A DNA stretch of 54,032 nucleotides from Thoreauomyces humboldtii. Lineage: Eukaryota > Chytridiomycota > Chytridiomycetes > Spizellomycetales > Powellomycetaceae. Under the pieces are notes generated by a model. The model ran no database searches and was not told the DNA's origin. It saw only the letters and a list, made by a program, of their open reading frames with translations. This document shows positions 43,057 through 53,362 of the stretch, in pieces. A program made the translations under genes and the position numbers. Location of the stretch: contig JADGJA010000057.1 in the NCBI GenBank assembly GCA_027596035.1, forward strand, positions 1 to 54,032, given 5' to 3'. The stretch's first letter is position 1; each line of letters starts with the position of its first letter.

Positions 43057-46000
43057 ATGATGCAGTTCATTGTCCGGGAGGTCTTGGAGGGCTGTTCTGA
43101 TCATATATTCTGGCTGCCACGAAACACCTTCATCTTCAACAAAAAGACCAGGTCTGGTTATGCCATAACGCTCTCGGCCAAGAACAATCCACATCAGACA
43201 ACCGTGGCCAGAGTTAGACTTTTTAGTTCGCTCAAAGGAAATCCCGATGCAACACCCACGCTACTATGCGATGTAACTGCGAGTGTCGCATCGGCCTTAG
43301 GGATCCTTGCTGGCGATACCGTGGAGGTCATCAAATCCTGTGATGTGCGTTGGTCATCGAGTTCGGGTGACAATGGCTCTGGCGTTCTCACATTGGCATG
43401 GGATTTCAGGCACTGGGAATTCCTCGCGCCGTGACTGTGACGGTGTTGCGCCTGCCGAATGGTCAGCCTGCGGTCTTTGACTCAAGGTTGATCGGTCAGG
43501 CACATCTGGGAGATATCGTAGGAACTGGACACCCGCTGCGAGCAGACCCTTCTGCCAAAGCCAACGCATATCAAATCTTGAACATCACGGTTCCGGCGGG
43601 TACCGAGGTAGTTCTTCTGGAACCCGGCGCGGCTGCATGTCTCAATCAGGACACACGATACGAACTTTTGGAACACCCGAGCATATCTCGTGCGCGTTTT
43701 TCCAAGATCGCCTCGCCGGAAGCATGGCGTACTGCTGTCGAGCGACGTGTGGCTGGCCTGGACGCTGTATCTGAAAAACTGATCGGCAGGATGCATCAGT
43801 TTTTCGAATACGCGGGCCGATCAGATGTGGATGCATGTGGTGCGGGAGGTTTTGTGTCCGGTCTTCTGTTGACGGGACGACCTGGCGTAGGGAAGACTGT
43901 CTTAGCTAAAGCCCTGATTGGTATGTGCCATCCTTCCTGGGCACCCCAACGATCCCACCCTTCTGAATATACGTGTTGTGTAGAAAGCGCGAACATAGCA
44001 TTCCGATTTGTCAATTGCGCAGATTTATTGCAGTATAGTATGTACGCCGACAGTGGACCCACGGTGTAACTGGGTAATCGCTAATGAGCGAGTAGGTGAA
44101 GGCGACGCAGAAGTATTCTTTGCCGACCTTTTCCGACGCAATGTTACCGGAGAGCAGATCGTAGTCCTCGACGAGATCGATGTCATTGCAGCCACGATCG
44201 TTGAAAAGCAAACATCCGTAGGTAAGGACGTCCCAGAATTCTTGCGCCATCAAACGACGGCTTCGGCTAAGTGCCATACCAGGTACGGCTCCTAGGATTC
44301 TAGCGGTGCTCCTCAGCCTGTTGGATGGGCGATTATCATCTACAAGTCTGTCCACGTTCTTTGGATACACATATGTCTTGGGGATTACCAACCGGTTGCA
44401 TACGATCGATCCGGACCTCCTTCGCTCCGGCCGATTGAATGCCGTGGTCGAGATGGACGTGGTCGACTCAAGACAACGGCTGGTAATTTTGCGTCATATG
44501 TGCAGAGGTATATCGCGGCTACTTTGAACTAGATCACATTCCTTGATTGATTTATCTTGACCAATCTCGCTCTGCAACAACCGACAGGTCTTCCTTTACC
44601 GGCCTCGTTAAGCCCGGACATTCTACAAACCGTGAGCGATGCGACCCATGGCTTTGTTGGAGCGGATCTGCAAAGTCTCTGCCATGGTGCTATCTCGCAT
44701 TGGCAACAGCACGTAGGAGCTTTCCGGATGAATCCTGCTTCCTGGCATGAACTCACGTTTTGCCTTCTGTACAGGCTTCGGACCGACCGGAGCTATGTGC
44801 TGCGGACTTTCAGGCAGCCCTTCTAACGGTGAAGCCGGCGAGTTTCCAAGGACTCACTTCCCCGGTTCGTGCGCGAAGTCTGCTAAGTGGATGGCAGAAG
44901 AACGCATCTGGTTTTGACCGTTCGTTTTTGCAGATTCCGTCCAAAACCTTCGCCGACCTCTTTGGACTAGAAGACGTGATCTCGCATATTCGATCCTCCG
45001 TCCTCCGCCCGTTCAGCAACCTTGAAAAGTTCACGTCTCTCGGCATCAAGCCGCCGCGGGGCGTGCTGATCCACGGCCCGGCGGGCACGGGTAAAAGCGT
45101 CCTTAGCTACGCACTCGTAGCAGAAGCTGGTTTCAATTGCGTCTACGTCGACGGGCCTAAAGTCAGGTCGAAAGTCGTCGGAGAATCAGAGCAGAACATT
45201 GCCAGGATCTTTGCTCAGGCGCGAGCCAATGCACCTTGCATTCTTTTGATTGATCAGGTGCAGTGAAAAGGGCTGCTTCGGTCCATCTCTGTCTCTCTCT
45301 CTCTCGTACGTCTTCTTCTTAGCGATTTCACTTGCTCTGTCTTAGATTGACATGCTACTTCCGCGACGAGGAACTGACAGCTCTTCGGAGAACACGGGGG
45401 AACGCATCGTCACCTGCTTTCTTGTTGGTAAGACCACGTTGAAAAATGCATCGCAAAGCGCACTCTTCCCTGACATTTGTTCTGCGTTCTCTCCATCAGA
45501 GATGGATGGCGTGCTGTCCAAGTCATCTGGCACATACAACAACACTGTTTTCATTGTTGCCGGTAAGCACACATTCTTGGGCTGGTAGTCATCCGACAAA
45601 GTCCAAGCGTTTGCTCATAAATTTCTCAGTTACCAATCGCCCGGAGGTCGTAGACCCAGCGATTCTTCGACCGGGACGTTTAGACGAGCACATTCGCGTC
45701 CCTTCCCCGGACGAGCAGGTCGGTTGAGTTTGACCAGTTCTAGTCTACGCTGACCTGTCGCAACGCTGACTCGTGTGCGCGCTCTAGGCTCGCCACTCCA
45801 TATACAAAGGCCTTTTGGTAAACATCCCAAATTCGTTGACGGATTTGAATATTCGAGAAGTTGCTGCCGATTCAGATGGCTACACTGGAGCCGACATAGA
45901 AAGTATATGCCGCGAGGCAGCGCTTCTGAGGCTTCGCATCAGTTTGGACAGTCAACAAGTAAAGTCGGGAGTGGATCTGGTAGGCCGGTACGAGCTTCTA

Positions 46001-46131
46001 ACCCTTTTCTTTTGTAGATATGCCTAGATGATGTTCGACAGGCCATGCACTCAGTGCGGCGGTCTGTCCATGCGATAAGGCAAGATCCCAAGGTGGTCGC
46101 AACGGGAGGCGTGATGGTGTTGACCGCTTGA
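43057..46131 (+). CDS. Tandem AAA+ ATPase of the AFG2/SPATA5 type
   Basis: Thirteen exons give 753 residues in phase: 43057-43344, 43410-43920, 43984-44037, 44096-44221, 44283-44507, 44588-44712, 44775-44864, 44934-45257, 45346-45427, 45500-45562, 45630-45718, 45788-45958, 46018-46131. An N-terminal domain of about 210 residues precedes D1 (Walker A GRPGVGKT, Walker B IVVLDEID, IDPDLLRSGRLN) and D2 (Walker A GPAGTGKS, Walker B ILLIDQID, VDPAILRPGRLDEHIRV). D2 ends with the CDC48-like helix GYTGADIESICREAALLRLR. Length and layout fit AFG2 and SPATA5L1, which release maturation factors from pre-60S ribosomes; CDC48 is longer and much more conserved. The catalytic Glu of D2 Walker B is Gln (CAG at 45255-45257, the last codon before an intron). 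If 44865-44933 is coding rather than an intron, 23 residues are added. Confidence 0.83.
45286..45306. repeat. CT microsatellite inside an intron
   Basis: A run of about eight ct units (tctgtctctctctctctcg) lies in the intron between 45258 and 45345 of the AAA+ gene. It may help the polypyrimidine tract. Confidence 0.6.
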
Positions 46132-46482
46132 ATATATATTTCTATTGTGTGCACCGTCGCGATTGCCCCCCAGCTGCATCTTGGATTCTTGAGACCTTCG
46201 GGAGCTGTCCTTGCTCAGGCCGTGGACAACGTCGGGGAAAGGGGGACGGCCAAGGGAAACGGTCGACCCCGTGAGTTGCGAGAGACGAAAGCGAATTCCG
46301 CCGCACCCCCGCAGAGGAGGACCACCGCACCCATCTCCACTTTGTCTCATACAACATCACATCACAACCCACACTCACACCATATCGCATCGTGGGCCAT
46401 TATCAATAACAGGGATTCTGATGCCCAATCCACAGATATTGTTCAACTCGCTTTAGAAGATGACAACCGCGAGACGGAGTTT
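46132..46482. other. Intergenic region between convergent AAA+ and HFI1 genes
   Basis: This 351-bp spacer has a run of cac/aca repeats (46340-46385). No coding family is recognised. Confidence 0.4.
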
Positions 46483-48014
46483 TCACCGCTTCCTGCGGGT
46501 TGGCCCGATCCTCTCTTCCACCGTCCCTTCGAATTCGTCCAGGAGAGCGGTGGCGTCGTACACGATGGGAGAAGATCTCACGAACGAGTGCGGGTGAAGA
46601 TCGGCTGCAAACGTCATATGCGTCAGCGGTATATATCGCAGCGGCATATCCTCTTCGGCTTGTTCGCCCGCCGTCGTCCTGGTTGCTCCTGTTCGTCCAC
46701 TCGTTGTAGGAGGTGCCGCGTCGCTTTTCGTCCTGAGCAGCGTCGCGGACCCTATGCTTCCGCTTTTGCCGGGCGTGGACGCCACCCCCGACGGAGCGCT
46801 CGGTGCTATCGCCATGGCCGCCAGGTCGCTCGCTCCTAGGGTCATGTGCTTGGCTGGTTTCGTGGATCGTGTTACGCGAAGCAAGCTATCCAGGTGGTTC
46901 ATAATGTACGCCTGCACCGACGCCAAGCTTTTTAAGCAGTGATGCGCCTTGGGAACACATACGTCTGTCGGCTTTCGTACCTGTAACGCACGGTCCAAGA
47001 GCTTTGCACAATCATCCGACTCCAGGCCGTCCAGACCCTCCATATGCGTGGCGAGAGTCATAGCGTTGCGCAGAGTCTCAAAGGCTGGTAGTTGACGTGT
47101 ATCCTGGCATAAGGGAGGGAGTGTATCGAGGTCTGAAAGCAAATGAATGGGTTGGCTACACATCTTAGAGAAGACCTCTACTTAGAGGTCCCTACCTATT
47201 GATGGGGGGTCAACGAACAAGGGCGGTGGCACGTGCGTTGGAGGAGGTTGCGCCGTCCCGCTTTGTATTGCGCTGACAGTCCGTTTCTGAATCGAGTGGC
47301 AAAGGTTCAGTCTCGCCAATCTAATCCGCAGCCCCTTGACATTCTCGTACCGGCAGCAACCCAATGATCCGCTGCCTTATTGAGCTCGAGAAGGACATGA
47401 CCTCTCTCCTTCTCAGCTTGATGCGCCAATCGGGGAGAGCTGCAGCAGCGTCGCGCTTCCGTTGCACACCCGATGTTTGCACGAGAGTCTCCAGAGCGCG
47501 TTGATGAGGTTTCTCGCCTTCAAGTTTGCTGCCAGTGTCATGCGACGAGAAGTCCATGCTATCGTACGGTGGCAAGGGTTCTGGCGCCGGCGCCGTATCC
47601 TTGTACACATTGTGAAGGATCGCCATAATCAAACGGTTGTGGAGCGCCACTGCGGAGTTGGCAACAACCTTGATCGTCAATCATCTAGTCTGCAGCGAGA
47701 CGGGGATCCCCATGGACCCGAGCCTAGACATCTGCCAACCTCTATGACCCACCTTTCCGCTTGACTAGTATCCTCCCCGCGATGGCATCAAACTCTCCCC
47801 TAGAGCATCTTCCGTTCAGAAAGTCCTTCAAAGCCCTCCAGTACTCGGGCCCTCGATCCGCTAGCGCCAGCGCCAGTTCCTTCTTCAGAGCAGCCGTGTC
47901 TCGACGCGCATATGGCTTCCGCCGATCCCTATCAGATACAGAGTTCTGTCGTTGAGGCTGAAAAATGTCGGGAAGGACGGATGGGCTCGACCCTGAATTG
48001 GCCGACGGCGGCAT
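46483..48014 (-). CDS. HFI1: SAGA coactivator subunit HFI1/TADA1-like
   Basis: Exons 48014-47753, 47649-47351, 47286-47196, 47132-46981 and 46911-46483 join in phase to 410 residues from the ATG at 48014. The N-terminal part contains the family pattern: TAALKKELALALADRGPEYW, then KDFLNGRCSRGEFDAIAGRI and VALHNRLIMAILHNVYKD (the HN motif of Tada1/Hfi1). The middle is basic (RRREVMSFSSSIRQRI). The C-terminal part has FETLRNAMTLATHMEGLDGL, which resembles the histone-fold region of the family. It would be a structural subunit of the SAGA histone-acetyltransferase complex in the nucleus. The family is poorly conserved in length, so the name is a good but not certain match. The short exon 47286-47196 is Pro-rich and the least secure. 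Confidence 0.72.
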
Positions 48015-48977
48015 GGACTGATCTACGAAACGCGTTCTGAATCCCAACGCTCGCTTCCCGAGAGTTGCCGGAGGTCAGACCAAGAAGCTTGAAGCGTTCG
48101 AGAACTTTGTGGATGTATTGCGTTTGAAAGCCAACCTATGAAAGCTCGGACGCAGTGGGTTTGACGAGCAGAATGTCGGTGCAGTGTGATTGAAGCTTAC
48201 GTGACGCTGCCGGACATGCCGGATCGACATCTTGAGGCTTTTCCGACAGGTGAACACCACAACCATCACCGCAGCTCTCGGCCGCAGGGTCCGGGACACA
48301 TGTTCAAATTGAACTCTAGGGCTATCCGACTGCATTACAACCTCTGATCGGGTCAGAAAACCGTCCCTTGAACTGCACTTGTGGACAGTGTGGAGGTTAT
48401 TCCAATGGACGCCGCTTCCACGGTCAGTTCGGCAAAGTTTGGGGACTCCGTGGTCAAAGGCGAGGAGGGGGAGTCGAGATGCCGAAGAGTCGGACAACGC
48501 CGGACTACGGGTATTTTTGGATACAGAGAGGGTTTCGTCGTGCCAGACAAGATGTGTGACTTGCCGCCCTCTTACTTGTTTTCAACGCCTCCAATGTGTC
48601 GGGTGATGTACTTGACGGAGCCTCCATGCGAGCGTTGTTGTTCAGAACGCGCTCGTCGGCCGTTAGCCATAAGCGGAAAGAGCAGACCCAGATTGGGCAA
48701 GCTCTCTTCCTTGGGTCCTGTCGCGATGTCGCTTGACGTGCAACAAGTGGCCATCGGTAGAGAAGACTGCAAGACAGAGTCGTGTTCAGACGAGGATGAT
48801 GATTAAACAAGGGAACATTCGGGAACAATGTCCGGCTGACGGTTAGGATCGGCTCAAATACAACCACCGCTGTGACCGTTTCCATCCCCCCAACATTCCC
48901 AGCCTGATAATATCCTCCCTAATCGCCTTGGTACCCAGCGGACCAGCGGACCAGGGATAAGAAGAAGATGGACGGGT
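48015..48977. other. Unassigned region with short open frames on both strands
   Basis: This 963-bp stretch lies between HFI1 (minus) and DHX34 (minus). On the plus strand a 133-codon frame runs from the ATG at 48405 to 48806 and ends in an acidic DEDDD tail. On the minus strand frames at 48550-48353 and 48772-48572 could be joined through an intron starting gtaagag (about 48588). None shows a recognisable domain. At most one small gene, or the 5' exons of HFI1, may be hidden here. Confidence 0.35.
48405..48806 (+). CDS. Hypothetical small ORF, doubtful
   Basis: The ATG at 48405 opens 133 codons, Arg/Ser/Cys-rich with several Cys (PPCERCCSER) and a terminal SDEDDD. There is no transmembrane helix, signal peptide or family match. 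It is listed only because it is the best single frame in the unassigned stretch; an artefact is just as likely. Confidence 0.2.
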   Translation: MDAASTVSSAKFGDSVVKGEEGESRCRRVGQRRTTGIFGYREGFVVPDKMCDLPPSYLFSTPPMCRVMYLTEPPCERCCSERARRPLAISGKSRPRLGKLSSLGPVAMSLDVQQVAIGREDCKTESCSDEDDD

Positions 48978-51900
48978 TCATCGAGGTCGAGCAATAAACA
49001 CTCTCAAGAACGGCGTCAAGGTCACAGCAACCCTGGTTGCTTCCAAAGCATTGCTGGCGCTATGGTAACCGAGAAGTTCCGGCAACTCCTGAGTCTTCAA
49101 TCTCTCTGTCGTAAATCGGATGGGAAGAGCGAGGAAGTCTGCCAATCTGAGGGAAACGTCAGCCGTCTCCAGTTCCGCGAACTCGCCTTGGCCGGCCAAA
49201 GCGTCGTTCCACTCGTGTCGGATCTGGAGTATTTGAGGAGGAAGGGACGACAGGACTTTCGGTTCCTTTCTGTGAGCGCGGACGCGTCGTCTCGGGGCAG
49301 CTAGATCAGGGGTAGGATGATCCATGCGCGTCCCGATCATCTCGATCGTCTCTTCGATGGGATCGGGGGCTCGAAGCTTGGTAGCTTGGTCGAGGGATGT
49401 GTTGATGGTCGTTGTCCAAGCGACACGAAGGAAGCAAGCGAATCGCAGGGTCAGCAATGCCGTTTCCGCATCGTCGAAGGTGAGGAGGAGCCAGTCGTCG
49501 ATCACCAGACGACGATGGTCAGGCGCAAAGTCCATAGAACGCGCGAACAGCAGACATGCTCCAAGAGCCGGCACCCGGACGACGTTTAGCAGAAAGGGTT
49601 TGTGCGTTTCCAATAACGACAGGTAACACAACATTTCCGTTACGTAAGTATGAGCATGTAGTGACGCTAGCGTGGCGCCTGACGACGCTTCAGGCAGCAG
49701 AACTCGGTCCTGCTGCCTTGCGTAGACATGCTCTGGCGACACGAAGAAGACACTAGACGGATGCATAGATACGAAACGCTTGGCCTTTGTGTGAAAGATC
49801 TGCTCGCGGTTGTTGCGCAGGTGGTTCGCGTCGTCCGGAATGGCGAGATGCGGGTAGAGTCCGGAGCAGATGATAATTTTGAGCATGCTGATCTCGGCTT
49901 CGTCCAGGTCGGTGCCCGATGTGTCAAGGTTCTTGCCGTGTTTGAGCGCAAATTCGAGAGCATCAATGGAAAGGTCCGGTACGTCGCCCGCGACGCCTTC
50001 CTCATCCGACTCATGATCCTCATCCACTCGCAGCACTTTCCTCCTGCCAGAGGAAAGGAGCTGCTTCTGCTTTTCGAGCAGCCGTCGCTGGTCTCGTCGC
50101 TGCCTATACTCCGGATCCTGCCAATTCAATCTTTGTACAGGGGCCTTACTCGAGGCCTCGGAATCGTCCGAAGGTTTCGGTCGCTTGAGCCTTTCATTGC
50201 CGACAAAAACACCTAGATGGTCCCGGAGCACACCCTCAAACTGTCCCTTAAGCTTATGCATCTCGTACAAGCGTTGTTCCTCGATGCCGTGACGTTTGGA
50301 CCACGACCTGCTTGACTCCCCGTTTTGCCCTTTAACGCGTATCCAATTGTTGTAGATGTTGAGCAAGGTGAACGGGTCACCGTGTGAAGATAGCAAAGCC
50401 TTTCGATTCTCCAACACAGACTTTTGAGACTCTCCAACTCGGAGGAAAGGTGATTGAACACTAAGAGCAGCAGCTACAATGACAATGGAGGAAGCGAGAT
50501 CGCTGAATGACCCGAGGATTAACATTTTGCCCAAAGTTACATCCATGGGCATCGCGGCGAGAATCAAGCCTTGCGCAGTAATCTCTTCTGACTGGGGATC
50601 CAGTGCTCCAAGATGTTGCAGGCGTGCTAGCGAGTGGGCTATTGTGCTTTCCGCTGGTCGTTCGATGAAGTCAAAAGCCCGAGGATCGCCCAACTTGTGG
50701 GCTCGGATTTGGAGCAACAGAGGTTCCAGCGGCATCCGCAGTATCTCAGGGACAGGGAACTCGTTAAACCGCGAATACTCCTTTTTCGAATAAAAACGGA
50801 AGCATTGTCCCGGACCAGTTCTTCCGGCCCTGCCGGCCCTCTGTTTTGCTGATGACTGTGAAATCCAAAATTCAGAAAGACGCGAAAGGTTGGCAGCTGG
50901 ATCGAACGCCATGTCCCTCATTTTGCCTGAGTCAATCACAAAGCGCACGCCATCGATAGTAACAGATGTTTCGGCGATATTCGTCGAAAGTATACACTTG
51001 CGCACCCCTGCTGGAGCGATATCGAAAGCTTTCTCTTGTTCCGTCACCGAGAGCGAGGAATGCAGCAAAAGGATGATCCATCTCCGATTCGCACTCGCAT
51101 AAGCTTTCATCTCTTCCGCCAGAAGCTCGATCTCGTTGATACCGCTGACGAAGACCAGCAAGTCTCCTCGCTCATGGGCAGGAACTAGCTGATCGATGCG
51201 ATCCATCACTCGAAGATAGGGCTTCGCGTCGATTTTTACATTTCGCGTGGCGACGGCATCTCTCACCCCGCTTTTCACCCTTTCGGCAAATAGTCGATCG
51301 TCCACCAGATTGCGATCCTCTTCCGTAGCAGGAATGTACTCGATAGAGACGGGATACATGCGACCCGGGACCATGATAAAAGGAGCGTCATCAAAGTACT
51401 TGCTGAAGAGCTCTGCGTTGATAGTAGCGGACATCAACACGAGCCGTATGTCATCTCGTCGACCGAGAAGGCCCTTCAGGATCCCAAGGAGAAAGTCGCC
51501 ATTCATGTGCCGTTCGTGCACCTCGTCGATGACAATGACATCGTAGGCAGACAGCATCTGATCACCCATCAGCTGACGCAGGAGGACGCCCTCTGTAAGA
51601 AAGAGAATTCTGGTGCTCGCCTTCTTGTTCCCATCGAACCGGACTTGGTACGCAACATCAGAGGAGGAGCTCTCCTGGCTGACACGTCGCGCAAGGCTAG
51701 TGCAAGCAATGCGACGAGGTTGCGTGACCGCGATCCTCTGGAAACCTGCGGCCAGAAGGTACTGAGGAACCTGAGTGCTCTTTCCTGCTCCAGTATCCGC
51801 GAAGATAAGGACTACTCGATTTTGCCGAACTGCGTCCACGATGGCCCCTTCAAGGGCTTTGATTGGAAGGGAGTCACGCTGGGCGTCGATTGTTTGCCGG

Positions 51901-52367
51901 AGAACAAGCTTCTTCTTTTCTTGGTAATCGTTGAAAAGTGCGAGCGCTTGACGAGCTTCTTTGTATTCATCCAACTCGACAACCCCTCGCTCTCCGCCGG
52001 CCCGTGCAGCCGTACTCTCTGTCTGCAACTTCCGGTGTCGCATGGAGAGGTACTTCTTCGAAAATTCCTGGAACTCTTCATACAATCCACTGCCCCTTGT
52101 AAATGGAGCTTCGCCGCCTCTTCCGAAAAGAAGGCGATCAGCCTCCCGGCCCCAGCCGAGGGTTGCATTGGACGTAGGAATGTCAGACTGCTCCTGGACC
52201 GGCGCTATCGCTGCGCGGGCAGCTTCAATCGTCTGTTCCTTTGGAAGAGGAGGCGGCCGCTCTGACCTCCTCCCACCGAAGGCCCTTCTCCCTTGTTCTC
52301 GCTCCCGAGTTTCCAAATCTGTCTCTCTTCGTCGTTTACCGTTTAAATCGTATTTGAAATTGTCCAT
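48978..52367 (-). CDS. DHX34: DHX34-type DEAH-box RNA helicase
   Basis: One uninterrupted frame of 1129 residues runs from the ATG at 52367. RecA1 has ADTGAGKSTQVPQYLLAAGF, TQPRRIACTSLARRV, the DEVH box (VIVIDEVHERHMNGDFLLGI) and MSATIN. RecA2 has LLVFVSGINEIELL, STNIAETSVTIDGVRFVIDS and QRAGRAGRTGPGQCFR. Winged-helix, ratchet and OB regions follow (GKMLILGSFSDLASSIVIVA, ALSVQSPFLRV, GDPFTLLNIYNNWIRVK). Segments such as FWISQSSAKQRAGRAGRTGP and HGIEEQRLYEMHKLKGQFE follow human DHX34 closely, and the total length is also close to that protein. DHX34 promotes nonsense-mediated decay by helping UPF1 phosphorylation. It is the only gene over 3 kb here without introns, apart from the partial BAG gene. 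A frame extension of 29 codons upstream exists but lacks conserved features. Confidence 0.9.
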   Translation of the reverse strand: MDNFKYDLNGKRRRETDLETREREQGRRAFGGRRSERPPPLPKEQTIEAARAAIAPVQEQSDIPTSNATLGWGREADRLLFGRGGEAPFTRGSGLYEEFQEFSKKYLSMRHRKLQTESTAARAGGERGVVELDEYKEARQALALFNDYQEKKKLVLRQTIDAQRDSLPIKALEGAIVDAVRQNRVVLIFADTGAGKSTQVPQYLLAAGFQRIAVTQPRRIACTSLARRVSQESSSSDVAYQVRFDGNKKASTRILFLTEGVLLRQLMGDQMLSAYDVIVIDEVHERHMNGDFLLGILKGLLGRRDDIRLVLMSATINAELFSKYFDDAPFIMVPGRMYPVSIEYIPATEEDRNLVDDRLFAERVKSGVRDAVATRNVKIDAKPYLRVMDRIDQLVPAHERGDLLVFVSGINEIELLAEEMKAYASANRRWIILLLHSSLSVTEQEKAFDIAPAGVRKCILSTNIAETSVTIDGVRFVIDSGKMRDMAFDPAANLSRLSEFWISQSSAKQRAGRAGRTGPGQCFRFYSKKEYSRFNEFPVPEILRMPLEPLLLQIRAHKLGDPRAFDFIERPAESTIAHSLARLQHLGALDPQSEEITAQGLILAAMPMDVTLGKMLILGSFSDLASSIVIVAAALSVQSPFLRVGESQKSVLENRKALLSSHGDPFTLLNIYNNWIRVKGQNGESSRSWSKRHGIEEQRLYEMHKLKGQFEGVLRDHLGVFVGNERLKRPKPSDDSEASSKAPVQRLNWQDPEYRQRRDQRRLLEKQKQLLSSGRRKVLRVDEDHESDEEGVAGDVPDLSIDALEFALKHGKNLDTSGTDLDEAEISMLKIIICSGLYPHLAIPDDANHLRNNREQIFHTKAKRFVSMHPSSVFFVSPEHVYARQQDRVLLPEASSGATLASLHAHTYVTEMLCYLSLLETHKPFLLNVVRVPALGACLLFARSMDFAPDHRRLVIDDWLLLTFDDAETALLTLRFACFLRVAWTTTINTSLDQATKLRAPDPIEETIEMIGTRMDHPTPDLAAPRRRVRAHRKEPKVLSSLPPQILQIRHEWNDALAGQGEFAELETADVSLRLADFLALPIRFTTERLKTQELPELLGYHSASNALEATRVAVTLTPFLRVFIARPR

Positions 52368-52558
52368 CACGCAGACGAAAAATGACGATGATGGGACACG
52401 GGATACGGAGCGAAAATGCGGGAAGCGTCTAGGAGAGCGTGTCCTGAGAACCATCTGCGCAGAATTTCGGACATCGTGTCCCTGTCGGTATTTGACGGCG
52501 TCCGCCTGGGTCCGCCGACCTTTTGCGTTTTACACAAGTTTTTATGAGCCACCCCCCA
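52368..52558. promoter_or_regulatory. Short divergent promoter region
   Basis: The DHX34 and AlkB-like starts are only 191 bp apart on opposite strands, so the promoter must be shared. No specific motif is recognised. Confidence 0.35.
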
Positions 52559-53362
52559 ATGGCCAGCGCTGGCATTCCCGGGCTCCGACTGATTCCTGAT
52601 TTTGTCTCTGAGCAGGTGGGTGACCGGCCTGCAATGCTGCATGCTGCGAACGGTGAAGCTTTAAATTGCTCAGCCTTGCAGTTTCGACTCTCGCTCAGGA
52701 AGCAGACGAGCTCATTGCGGAGCTAGACAGTAGACCATGGGGCGGCCGCGGCAACCCTCCGAACGCTGAGCTCAGACGCCGAACCCAGCAGTTCGGTCAT
52801 GTGTTTTCTTTTGTGACTCGAACCCTTGACGAGGCTCTCGGTCCGCTTCCCGACTTTCTCAATTCTGTCGTCGAGCGGATGCAGAGGGAGGAGATATTTC
52901 ACGGACCTCCCGACTTGTGCTTAATTAACGAGTATGACGTTGGTCAAGGGTATGTCCTTCAAGAGACAGTTGGATGACCGAAATCTCCGTTTTCCTGATA
53001 GACGTTTCTGTGTAGCATCATGCCGCATGTCGATGCTCGGACGTTCGGTCCTACCGTGACTTCCTTATCCCTTCTGTCCCAATGTATCATGACCTTCCAA
53101 CACGTCGAGACCGGATCAGAGGTGGCCATTCTTCTGCGTAAGTTTTGCGGACATGATGGATTTCCTGAGTGTGGTGCCGGTTCTCACTACGACTTTTCCG
53201 GACCCAGCAACAAGATCACTTCTCGTCTTGGAGGGCGACTCCCGCTACCTGTGGAAACACGGTATCGGGAAAGGAGAGGTGGACGTTTATAAAGAAGAGG
53301 AGATCCAACGCGGGCGTCGCGTCTCCCTGACCTTCCGCACAAGGCAAACGCTACAAGCTTAA
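52559..53362 (+). CDS. AlkB-family 2OG-Fe(II) dioxygenase, ALKBH8-like
   Basis: Exons 52559-52615, 52699-52949, 53016-53137 and 53208-53362 join in phase to 194 residues. The start (AGIPGLRLIPDFVSEQEADE) and RRTQQFGHVFSF are typical of the nucleotide-recognition lid. The core has LCLINEYDVGQGIMPHVDAR (iron ligands His and Asp in HVD), LSLLSQCIMTF, RSLLVLEGDSRYLWKHGI (third ligand His) and RRVSLTFRT (2-oxoglutarate-binding Arg). The order and the SRYLWKHGI segment fit ALKBH8, whose oxygenase domain hydroxylates wobble-uridine modifications in tRNA, better than ALKBH2/3. There is neither an RRM nor a methyltransferase domain, so this is the oxygenase alone. The substrate is not proven by sequence. 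Confidence 0.83.

Noticed and set aside
49324..52265. Several plus-strand frames opposite DHX34
   Set aside because: They are antisense to one continuous helicase frame with every superfamily 2 motif present.
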